NCBI GenBank assembly: GCA_964631125.1 | Contig: CAZVYN010000085.1 | Coordinates: 1-16,361, forward strand | Length of the DNA: 16,361 bases | Direction of reading: 5' to 3' | DNA from: CAZVYN01 sp964631125 | GTDB taxonomy: Bacteria; Eisenbacteria; RBG-16-71-46; CAIMUX01 | Part shown: positions 1 through 6,204 of the stretch, one piece after another | How positions within the stretch are numbered: the first letter of the stretch is position 1 | How the letters are laid out: every line of letters begins with the position of its first letter | Program-made: the position numbers and the translations under genes | The notes under the pieces: model-generated | Databases searched by the model: none | What the model was told of the DNA's origin: nothing | The model's input: only the letters and a program-made list of their open reading frames with translations

Positions 1-42
1 ACACGGCTCGACATGACACGGCTCGACATGACACGGCTCGAC
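1..42. repeat. 15-bp tandem repeat, 2.8 copies, cut by window edge
   Basis: The unit acacggctcgacatg occurs at 1-15 and 16-30, and its first 12 bases again at 31-42, with no mismatch. The array touches position 1, so it may continue outside the window. The unit length is a multiple of three, and the plus frame would read a Met-Thr-Arg-Leu-Asp repeat, but nothing else supports coding here. Confidence 0.85.
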
Positions 43-55
43 CCGGTCGAGCCGT
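33..55. repeat. Perfect 10-bp inverted repeat (hairpin) at the end of the tandem array
   Basis: The last tandem-repeat copy, acggctcgac at 33-42, is followed by CCG and its exact reverse complement gtcgagccgt at 46-55. This gives a 10-bp stem with a 3-nt loop. No T-run follows on either strand, so a terminator role is not obvious. The stem shares the GCTCGAC core with two further hairpins at 143-178 and 213-238. Confidence 0.75.
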
Positions 56-99
56 CGCCCCAACCTCGCTTCCGATCTGCAAACTCGTTGGCCCGCGAG

Positions 100-109
100 C
101 CCCCCCCCC
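100..109. repeat. Homopolymer run of ten C
   Basis: Ten consecutive C residues lie in noncoding DNA between hairpins. On the minus strand this is G10, downstream of the protease gene. It is a possible slippage or assembly-error site. No gene or promoter element lies near enough to propose phase variation. Confidence 0.9.
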
Positions 110-142
110 GAAGCAAGACCGCCCTCCCGCCGCGCACAAACC

Positions 143-178
143 AAGCGGGGTCGAGCGACCACTCGCTCGACCCCGCTT
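143..178 (-). terminator. Strong hairpin, probable intrinsic terminator of the protease gene
   Basis: A perfect 16-bp stem (143-158 with 163-178) encloses a 4-nt loop. It lies about 60 nt past the stop codon of the minus-strand protease gene. On the minus strand the stem is followed by GGTTTGTG, a weak T-tract, and on the plus strand by TTCGG, so termination could be bidirectional. The stem strength is directly visible; the terminator role is inferred. Confidence 0.6.
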
Positions 179-212
179 TCGGTTCGTCAGCAACCCATCC
201 TAGCCGAACAGA

Positions 213-238
213 CTCGCTCGACCTGCGGGTCGAACGAG
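213..238. repeat. 11-bp hairpin with one mismatch, next to the protease stop codon
   Basis: The arms at 213-223 and 228-238 pair with a single mismatch (C217/A234) around the loop TGCG. The hairpin ends two bases from the protease stop codon (241-243). It shares the GCTCGACC core with the hairpins at 33-55 and 143-178. It could protect the mRNA 3' end, help termination, or belong to a palindromic repeat family. Confidence 0.6.
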
Positions 239-240
239 GA

Positions 241-1863
241 CTAGTCGATCGGCCCCGGCTCGACCAGGTTGCCTTCCAAGTCGTGGCGGGCCATCTCTTC
301 GGCCTTCGCCATGTAGGTCAACGCCTCCTGCAGGGCCGGATCGCCCTCGATCAGGATGTGGTAGCGCTCGTTGTCACCCCAGAGGTTGCGGGCGATCTCC
401 GCCTTGATGTCCCGTTCGATCTTGTCGCTGTGCGCCGCGAGCGAGTCGGCGTCGAACTCGATCTTGCGGTCTTCCAGGAACTCGCGGAACTCCGCCATGT
501 CCTCCGGGCCGAGGTCGAATCCGGTGCGGAACGACGAAAACTCGCTGACCGCCGGTCGGCGTTGGACGACGTAGTGGTTGGCGAACTCGAAGAACGCGCG
601 CTTCTGAGTGAGCTGTTGCTCGAGTTCCGTGAGTAGATACCGCTTGTCGATGTGGATGTCCGGGGTGATCCCGCCGCCGCCATAGACCGTGCGATTGAGC
701 GCCGTGTGGAACTTCGGTCGCGCCGCCAGCGCCGAGTCGGACTCGGCCTCGGCCTCGATGTCCTCGACGCGCTCGTCCAGATACTTGTCGCGATCCGAGT
801 AGTCGCGCTGGATGAGACGGCCGCTCGGCGTGTGGTAGCGGGCGACGGTCAGCAGCAGAGCGCCCTGATTCTTCAGACGGTATTGCCGCTGGACCAACCC
901 CTTGCCGAACGTGGTCTGGCCGACTACCAGCGACCGATCCCAGTCCTGCAGCGCGCCCGAGACGATCTCCGAGGCCGAAGCGCTGCCGTGGTCGACCATC
1001 GTGATGATCGGGAACTGCGTGTGCCGCCCGCGCCCGGTCGTGAAGTAGTCCTCGTTCGAGTCGGGCAGCCGACCGCGCGTATAGACGACCTTCTTGTTGG
1101 CGGGGAGGAACTTGTCGACGACTTCGATCGCCTCGTTCAGATAGCCGCCGGTGTTGCCGCGCAAGTCGAGCACGAGCTGCTGCATTCCGGCCGACTCGAG
1201 CTTGGAGAGCGCGCGGTCCAACTCGTCGCTGGTCGTGGCGCTGAATCGGATCATCCGGACGTACCCGGTGCGGTCGTCGAGCATGAACGACCAAGGAACG
1301 CTGAAGATCGGGATCTCGTCGCGAACGATGTCGAACTCGAGGAGTTCGGTCTCGCCTTCCCGCTGAATGGTGATGTGGACCGTGGTCCCCTTCTCGCCGC
1401 GCAGCTTGTCGAAGACCTCCTCTTGGGTGATCCCCTTGGCCGATTCGTCGTCGATCTTGACGATCCGATCACCGGAGCGCAGGCCCAGCTTGTGCGACGG
1501 CGAGCCCTCGATCGGCGAGATCACCGTGATGAACCCCTCGACGATCTCGAAGGAGATTCCGATCCCGAAGTAGTTTCCGCGGTTACGCTCCTGCATCCGC
1601 TTGAATCGGTCGGGGTCGAGGTAGTTGCTATGTGGATCTAGTTCCTTGAGGAGGCCGGTGATGGCCCCGGTCATGACCTCCTCGCCGTCGACGTCCTCGA
1701 CGTAGTTGTCGTTGACGAACGACAACACCTGATTGAAGACGTTGAGTTGGGAGTAGATGTTCTTGGTGTAGGCGAAGACGTTGCCGAGGAAGAGAGATCC
1801 CGCGAGAACGCCGACCACCAAGAAGACCAGCGAGCCCATGTAGAAGAGCCGCTTCGCACTCAT
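241..1863 (-). CDS. S41-family carboxy-terminal processing protease (CtpA/Prc type)
   Basis: This is a 540-aa periplasmic serine protease that cleaves proteins near exposed C-termini, as in envelope quality control. An N-terminal signal anchor spans about residues 6-31. A PDZ domain spans about 97-185 (NYFGIGI at its start, GLRSGDRI within) and the S41 catalytic domain follows. The motif GSASASEI at 293-300 supplies the nucleophile, most likely Ser296. Lys321 in TFGKG lies 25 residues on, the spacing known for this family, and Gln325 fits as third member. About 170 residues follow the catalytic core, a C-terminal extension seen in many ctp proteins. The ATG at 1863 is chosen because GGAGGC (1872-1877) lies 8 nt upstream and the anchor starts here; an upstream in-frame Met at 1968 would add 35 non-conserved residues. 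It is the only minus-strand gene and diverges from the SDR at 2112. Confidence 0.93.
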   Translation of the reverse strand: MSAKRLFYMGSLVFLVVGVLAGSLFLGNVFAYTKNIYSQLNVFNQVLSFVNDNYVEDVDGEEVMTGAITGLLKELDPHSNYLDPDRFKRMQERNRGNYFGIGISFEIVEGFITVISPIEGSPSHKLGLRSGDRIVKIDDESAKGITQEEVFDKLRGEKGTTVHITIQREGETELLEFDIVRDEIPIFSVPWSFMLDDRTGYVRMIRFSATTSDELDRALSKLESAGMQQLVLDLRGNTGGYLNEAIEVVDKFLPANKKVVYTRGRLPDSNEDYFTTGRGRHTQFPIITMVDHGSASASEIVSGALQDWDRSLVVGQTTFGKGLVQRQYRLKNQGALLLTVARYHTPSGRLIQRDYSDRDKYLDERVEDIEAEAESDSALAARPKFHTALNRTVYGGGGITPDIHIDKRYLLTELEQQLTQKRAFFEFANHYVVQRRPAVSEFSSFRTGFDLGPEDMAEFREFLEDRKIEFDADSLAAHSDKIERDIKAEIARNLWGDNERYHILIEGDPALQEALTYMAKAEEMARHDLEGNLVEPGPID

Positions 1864-1956
1864 CGCAGATTGCCTCCGGTCCGGGGGACGTGCCGACAAA
1901 GGGGCTCGAGAACGGCCTGGCGCCGGTCCGTGGCGCGCGTTCGGCTCACGCGAGCG

Positions 1957-1965
1957 ACCGTAGCA
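1957..1965 (-). promoter_or_regulatory. Extended -10 promoter candidate for the protease gene
   Basis: The minus strand reads TGCTACGGT, fitting the extended sigma70 -10 pattern TGnTAnnnT. The start of transcription would be near 1950, about 87 nt before the ATG. No good -35 is present; TTACTA is the best match and sits at a long spacing. A 5-bp inverted repeat (CACAA/TTGTG, 1964-1977) overlaps the upstream edge and could be an operator half-site pair. Confidence 0.35.
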
Positions 1966-2021
1966 CAAGGATTTGTGGCGCTAGTAACGTACTTTGGGGT
2001 CTTCGGGTTTCCTCCGCCGCG

Positions 2022-2050
2022 TTGCGCCCCTCGTTTCCCTCGAGTATCGT
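2022..2050 (+). promoter_or_regulatory. Sigma70-like promoter candidate for the SDR/DUF92 genes
   Basis: TTGCGC (2022-2027) and TATCGT (2045-2050) are separated by 17 nt. The -10 matches the consensus at four of six positions and the -35 at three. Transcription would start near 2057, giving a leader of about 55 nt before the GTG at 2112. It lies in the divergent intergenic region between the protease and the SDR. Confidence 0.35.
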
Positions 2051-2095
2051 CCGCCGTTCTGTTGTTCTGGATCGACGGAAGGGGCGCGCATCGAG

Positions 2096-2103
2096 AAAGG
2101 AGG
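2096..2103 (+). promoter_or_regulatory. Shine-Dalgarno site that fixes the SDR start
   Basis: AAAGGAGG lies 8 nt before the GTG at 2112 and is a near-perfect ribosome binding site. It decides for GTG 2112 over an in-frame ATG at 1890, which would add 74 low-complexity residues before the Rossmann motif. Confidence 0.85.
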
Positions 2104-2111
2104 CCCGCCCG

Positions 2112-3113
2112 GTGAAGGTCTTCCTGACCGGTGGGACCGGATATCTCGGCGCGGCGCTCCTCCAGGGTCTGCTGGCCGGTGGACATCAGGTCTCCGTGCT
2201 CTCACGCCGCCCCACGGACCTCTCACACCCGCGCCTGACTTGGATTCGCGGTGATCTGCTGCAGGGCGATCCGCCCGACGAGATCCTCGTCCAACATCGG
2301 GCCGTCCTCCACTCCGCGGCACTCGTCAAGACCTGGGCGCGCGATCCCCGCGACTTCGACCGGATGAACGTCGACGTCCACGATCGTCTGCTGGGACGCT
2401 GTCACCGCCTCGGCATTCCGCGGGTGTTGGTCACCTCGAGCTTCCTCAGCTTGGGACCTTCGCCGACGGGGCGGCCGCTCACGGAAGCCGACCTGCAGAC
2501 GCGGGAGACCTTTCTCACCGACTACGAGCGCACGAAGCATCTCGCGGATCAGAGCACCGATCGCTGGGCAGCGCAGGGATTGGCTGTCTCGACCCTCCTG
2601 CCGACGGTGATCTACGGAGCCGGCCGGGTCACGGACGGCAACCTCGTCGGCAACCTCCTCTATCGCATCCGAACCGGACGATTTCCCGGGATCATCGGCA
2701 GCGGTCGGCAGGTCTGGTCCTTCGCGTACCTGCCGGACGTGGTCGGCGGGCATCTACTCGCGCTCGATCGCGCGCTCCCCGGCCAACGCTACATCTTGGG
2801 GGGGGAGAATCGGACCCTCGAGGATCTCATCACTCGAGCGGCGAACGGCCTGGGTCGACCCCCGATCCGCCGACGGCTCCCGGTCGCGTGGCTGGAGACG
2901 CTCGGCAGTCTGATGGAGTTGGGCGCTCGGGTGACGGGGAAGGCGCCGGACCTGACCCGGGGCGTCGCCGGAGTCTACCGAAATGACTACGCCTACCACT
3001 CGGACAAGGCGGTGCGTGGGCTTGGATACTCGATCACTCCGTTCGAGGAGGGGCTGCGAGCGACGTTCGAGTGGGTAAGGTCGTTGCCTCGGTGGAATGA
3101 GGAGTCGAGTTGA
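2112..3113 (+). CDS. NAD(P)-dependent SDR epimerase/reductase, DFR/HpnA-like
   Basis: This 333-aa extended short-chain dehydrogenase starts directly with the Rossmann strand and the GGTGYLG nucleotide-binding motif (residues 7-13). The catalytic pair is Tyr138 and Lys142 (DYERTK), preceded by a TSS strand end. Other marks are HSAALVKTW, a PTVIYGAG stretch and YILGGEN near the C-terminal domain. These features resemble dihydroflavonol-4-reductase and hopanoid-associated HpnA-like SDRs more than the sugar 4-epimerases elsewhere in the window, so the substrate may be a lipid, polyprenyl or sugar ketone or alcohol. The GTG start is fixed by the site at 2096-2103. The stop codon overlaps the TTG start of the DUF92 gene, so the two are probably translated together. 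The exact substrate cannot be read from sequence. Confidence 0.85.
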   Translation: MKVFLTGGTGYLGAALLQGLLAGGHQVSVLSRRPTDLSHPRLTWIRGDLLQGDPPDEILVQHRAVLHSAALVKTWARDPRDFDRMNVDVHDRLLGRCHRLGIPRVLVTSSFLSLGPSPTGRPLTEADLQTRETFLTDYERTKHLADQSTDRWAAQGLAVSTLLPTVIYGAGRVTDGNLVGNLLYRIRTGRFPGIIGSGRQVWSFAYLPDVVGGHLLALDRALPGQRYILGGENRTLEDLITRAANGLGRPPIRRRLPVAWLETLGSLMELGARVTGKAPDLTRGVAGVYRNDYAYHSDKAVRGLGYSITPFEEGLRATFEWVRSLPRWNEESS

Positions 3114-3832
3114 TCGGGCCTGCGCCCTGGATCGTCGCGGTCACGATCCCCTTGGCGCTCGGCGGGGTGGCGCTGCTCCTGGGGTGGGTGCGTCGCTCCG
3201 GCTTCGCGCTCGGCGTCCCGGTCGGCGTTTTCGTCCTGCGAGCGGGAGGAGTCCCCGCCTTCGCGATTCTCGGTGCGTTCTTTCTGCTCGGGACGGGTTT
3301 GACGCGCCTCGGGTACGCTCGCAAGGCGGCGCGAGGAGTGGCCGAGGCCATGGGAGGGCGTCGGGGCGCGGCGCACGTGGCCGCCAACTGCGCCGTCGCA
3401 CTCGCGGTGCTGGCGATCGGAGCGTTCGTCGACCGCGGGGTTGTCTCCAGCGGGCTACTTGCGGCAGCCTACGCGGGCGCGTTCGCCGCAGCGGCCTCGG
3501 ACACGGCCAGTTCCGAGGTCGGACAGCTCTACGGTAGGCGGACCTTCTCCCCCTGGACATGGCGGCCCCGTCCGGTCGGAGCGCCGGGAGCGGTCTCGTT
3601 GGAAGGGACCGCGGCGGGAGCGGCAGCCGCGGCCGTCATCGGCCTGGTGGCCTGGGGCGTGGGCTGGGTGGATCTCCGCGGCGCCTGGGCCGTGGCGCTG
3701 GGCGGATTCGTCGGCAACTGGTTGGAGAGCCTCGCCGGGGCCCAAGGACGGAGGGCCCTCCCGCACGGCGCCCTCAATTTGGCCAATACGGCGGTGGGCG
3801 CTGGTGTCGCGGCGCTCCTGCGTGGATTCTGA
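3110..3832 (+). CDS. DUF92 (TMEM19-like) integral membrane protein
   Basis: This 240-aa protein is very rich in Ala, Gly and Val and has several hydrophobic segments (roughly 6-23, 33-60, 85-125, 160-200, 215-238). The DUF92 hallmarks are visible: a D-T-A-S-SE stretch in the middle (family D-T-x-A-S-E), a Pro/Gly-rich loop before GAVSLEGT, GGFVGNWLESL, and LNLANTAVGAG at the C-terminus. Plant VTE6, a phytyl-phosphate kinase, belongs to this family, so an isoprenoid- or lipid-phosphate kinase role is possible but inferred. The start is TTG at 3110, with GAGGAG (3099-3104) 5 nt upstream and a 4-nt overlap with the SDR stop. Coupling to a DFR/HpnA-like SDR suggests a shared lipid or polyprenyl substrate. 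A 72-nt gap with no obvious terminator leads to the next gene. Confidence 0.85.
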   Translation: MIGPAPWIVAVTIPLALGGVALLLGWVRRSGFALGVPVGVFVLRAGGVPAFAILGAFFLLGTGLTRLGYARKAARGVAEAMGGRRGAAHVAANCAVALAVLAIGAFVDRGVVSSGLLAAAYAGAFAAAASDTASSEVGQLYGRRTFSPWTWRPRPVGAPGAVSLEGTAAGAAAAAVIGLVAWGVGWVDLRGAWAVALGGFVGNWLESLAGAQGRRALPHGALNLANTAVGAGVAALLRGF

Positions 3833-3904
3833 GTCGGAGTCCGAAAGAACAGCCGTCGCGCGACCGAAGCGAGAGAAGACCTGAGTTCGAGGAGGACCAT
3901 CGGA

Positions 3905-5200
3905 ATGGATCTGAAACAACGCATCGAGTCGCGGCAGGCCAAGGTCGGTGTCCTGGGATTGGGTTACGTCGGGCTCCCTCTCGCCATGGAACTGGCCAAC
4001 GCGGGCTTCGAGGTCACCGGCATCGACATCAACGCCGAGCGGGTCGGTCGTCTCCGCGAAGGCGACTCGTACATCCAGGACGTGTCGTCCGAAGAGTTGG
4101 CGAAGCATGTGCGCTCGGGCGCCTTCAAGCCGACCACCGACTTCAAGGCGCTGAGCGGGCTGGACACGGTGAACATCTGTGTCCCGACGCCGCTGCGAAA
4201 GACCCGTGATCCGGATGTCTCCTACATCGTGGACTCGGTCGCGCGCATCAAGGAAAACCTCCACGCGCCGATGCTCGTGATCCTCGAGAGCACGACGTAT
4301 CCGGGCACGACCGACGAATTGATCCTCCCGGAACTAGAGGCGACGGGTCTGAAGGTGGGGAAGGATTTCTTCCTCGCGTTCTCCCCTGAGCGGGTCGATC
4401 CGGGCAATCCGCATTTCGGAACCAAGAACATCCCGAAAGTGGTCGGCGGGGTCACGCCGCAGTGCAGCGAAGTGGCGGGCGCGCTTTACCGGACCTGCAT
4501 GGACACCGTCGTCCCGGTCAGTTCGACGCAGGTGGCCGAGATGGTGAAGCTCCTGGAGAACACCTTCCGTTCGGTCAACATCGGTCTCGTCAACGAGCTC
4601 GCGCTCATGTGCAAGAAGATGGGGATCAATGTCTGGGAGGTGATCAACGCGGCGGCGACCAAGCCGTTCGGGTTCATGCCGTTCTATCCCGGGCCGGGAC
4701 TCGGCGGACATTGCATCCCGGTCGACCCGTTCTATCTCTCCTGGAAGGCGCGGGCCTCGGGCTTCGAAGCGCGCTTCATCGAGCTGGCCGGCGCGGTCAA
4801 CTCGTCGATGCCGGAACATGTGACTCTGCTCGTGGCGGAGGCGCTAAACTCGCTGGAGCGTCCGGTGAAGAAGAGTAAGGTATTGATCTTGGGCGTCGCC
4901 TACAAAGCCGAGATCGACGACGTGCGCGAGTCGCCGGCGTTGGACGTGATGCAACTCCTGCAACGCATGGGAGCGGAGATCACTTATCACGATCGGTTCG
5001 TGAACGTTCTGGAGCTCTCGGGCGTGCAGCTCTCATCGCAACCTCTGGACGAAGCGCGCCTGGAGGCGTCGGATTGCGCGGTCATCACCACCGCTCACAA
5101 GGACATCGACTATCGCTGGGTGCTGCAGCACTCGCGGTCGGTCGTCGACACACGAAACGCGCTCTCGGGGGTCGTCGACCCCCGGATCTTCCGGATCTGA
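3905..5200 (+). CDS. UDP-N-acetyl-hexosamine 6-dehydrogenase (WbpA/TviB-like nucleotide sugar dehydrogenase)
   Basis: This 431-aa enzyme belongs to the UDP-glucose/GDP-mannose dehydrogenase family and oxidises C6 of a nucleotide sugar to a uronic acid using NAD. The N-terminal Rossmann motif is GLGYVG (18-23). The catalytic cysteine is Cys270 in GGHCIPVDPFYL. The central helical domain contains KLLENTFRSVNIGLVNE, and the C-terminal UDP-binding domain carries GVAYKAEIDDVRESPA. The ESTTYPGTT and SPERVDPGN stretches and the PFYLSWKA end fit the UDP-GlcNAc/UDP-ManNAc dehydrogenase branch (WbpA, TviB, WecC) better than UDP-glucose dehydrogenase. The ATG is supported by GAGGAGG (3889-3895), 9 nt upstream. 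An epimerase follows after 8 nt, giving a WbpA-WbpP or TviB-TviC pair, known to make UDP-HexNAc uronic acids. The N-acetyl preference is inferred from similarity and context. Confidence 0.92.
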   Translation: MDLKQRIESRQAKVGVLGLGYVGLPLAMELANAGFEVTGIDINAERVGRLREGDSYIQDVSSEELAKHVRSGAFKPTTDFKALSGLDTVNICVPTPLRKTRDPDVSYIVDSVARIKENLHAPMLVILESTTYPGTTDELILPELEATGLKVGKDFFLAFSPERVDPGNPHFGTKNIPKVVGGVTPQCSEVAGALYRTCMDTVVPVSSTQVAEMVKLLENTFRSVNIGLVNELALMCKKMGINVWEVINAAATKPFGFMPFYPGPGLGGHCIPVDPFYLSWKARASGFEARFIELAGAVNSSMPEHVTLLVAEALNSLERPVKKSKVLILGVAYKAEIDDVRESPALDVMQLLQRMGAEITYHDRFVNVLELSGVQLSSQPLDEARLEASDCAVITTAHKDIDYRWVLQHSRSVVDTRNALSGVVDPRIFRI

Positions 5201-5208
5201 GGTCTCAC

Positions 5209-6168
5209 TTGAAGTTCAGTGACGCGCATGTCCTCGTCACCGGGGGCGCCGGCTTCATCGGGTCGCACATCGCGGAGCGATTGCTCCGCGAGGGCGCCCG
5301 CGTCCGCATCATGGACAACTACTCCACGGGGCGGCGCGAGAACCTGATCGGAATCGCCGGCGAAAACGGGTCGGCGCTCCAGGTAGTCGAGGCCGATCTC
5401 CGCGACGCGGCGGCGGTGCGATCCGCGGTGGAGGGAGTGACCCACGTCGTTCACCAAGCGGCGCTCGCGAGTGTCCAGCGTTCCGTCCTCGATCCGGGAC
5501 CGACCCACGACGTGAACGCCACCGGCACGCTCGAGTTGCTCCTCGCCGCGCGCGACGCGGGGGTCAAACGCTACGTGTTCGCGGGATCGTCGAGCGTGTA
5601 TGGCGATCAACCGGAGTTGCCCAAGCGGGAGTCGATGGCCCCGGGTCCTCTCTCCCCGTATGCGCTGAGCAAGTCGGTGGGGGAGTCGTACGCGCGACTC
5701 TTCTTCTCGCTCTACGGCTTGGAGACCGTGACGCTGCGCTACTTCAACGTGTTCGGCCCCAGGCAGAATCCCGATTCGCAGTACGCCGCGGTCATTCCGC
5801 TCTTCGTCCGTGCGGCGCTCTCGGGAGAGGCGCCGACGATCTACGGCGACGGGCGTCAGACGCGCGATTTCACCTACATCGACAACGTGGTCGAAGCGAA
5901 TCTGCTGGCGCTCTCACGGCCTGGAGTGGGCGGTTCGGTCTTCAACATCGCGTGCGGAGATCGCATCTCGCTCTTGGATCTCCTGGGCGAGATCGGTCGG
6001 ATCACCGGTCGCGCGTTGACGCCGAACTTCGAGGCGCCGCGAGCCGGCGATGTCCGGGATTCGCAGGCCGCCATCGACGAGGCGCGGGAGCGGCTCGGGT
6101 ATGCGCCGCGCGTCACCCTGGCGGATGGACTCGAACGAACCGTCGCCTGGGTTCGCGCTTCGAGGTAG
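5209..6168 (+). CDS. UDP-N-acetylglucosamine 4-epimerase-like SDR (WbpP/TviC type)
   Basis: This 319-aa extended SDR has GGAGFIG at 12-18, the SSSVYG serine region at 127-132 and the catalytic Tyr151 and Lys155 (SPYALSK). The stretch RYFNVFGPRQNP followed by QYAAVIPLF closely resembles WbpP, a UDP-GlcNAc/GalNAc(A) 4-epimerase. YGDGRQTRDFTYI is the usual C-terminal substrate-domain motif. The start is TTG at 5209, supported by GAGGT (5199-5203) and by the Rossmann strand beginning right after it; an in-frame ATG at 5074 lies well inside the dehydrogenase and is rejected. The 8-nt gap to the dehydrogenase indicates one operon. The product is probably UDP-GalNAc or UDP-GalNAcA. Plain UDP-glucose 4-epimerase activity remains possible. 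Confidence 0.88.
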   Translation: MKFSDAHVLVTGGAGFIGSHIAERLLREGARVRIMDNYSTGRRENLIGIAGENGSALQVVEADLRDAAAVRSAVEGVTHVVHQAALASVQRSVLDPGPTHDVNATGTLELLLAARDAGVKRYVFAGSSSVYGDQPELPKRESMAPGPLSPYALSKSVGESYARLFFSLYGLETVTLRYFNVFGPRQNPDSQYAAVIPLFVRAALSGEAPTIYGDGRQTRDFTYIDNVVEANLLALSRPGVGGSVFNIACGDRISLLDLLGEIGRITGRALTPNFEAPRAGDVRDSQAAIDEARERLGYAPRVTLADGLERTVAWVRASR

Positions 6169-6189
6169 GTGCGGGCGCGGCAGGCTCCC

Positions 6190-6198
6190 TGGTAGTCT
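6190..6198 (+). promoter_or_regulatory. Extended -10 element placed for a leaderless transcript
   Basis: TGGTAGTCT matches TGnTAnnnT. Its hexamer ends 6 nt before the ATG at 6205, so transcription would begin at or next to the start codon. No Shine-Dalgarno site precedes this ATG and no -35 is evident. A 7-bp stem (6177-6183 with 6197-6203) overlaps the same stretch. The element is visible; leaderless expression is inference. Confidence 0.3.
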
Positions 6199-6204
6199 GC
6201 CGCC

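Noticed and set aside
13..636. Plus-strand open frame beginning with the tandem repeat
   Set aside because: It runs antisense into the protease gene, has no ribosome site and no domain; the repeat pentapeptide alone is not evidence of coding.
1864..1968. N-terminal extension of the protease to an upstream Met
   Set aside because: The added residues precede the signal anchor, are Arg/Pro-rich, and the good ribosome site serves the ATG at 1863.
1890..2111. N-terminal extension of the SDR to an upstream ATG
   Set aside because: The Rossmann fold starts at GTG 2112 with a near-perfect ribosome site, and the extension overlaps the promoter candidate.
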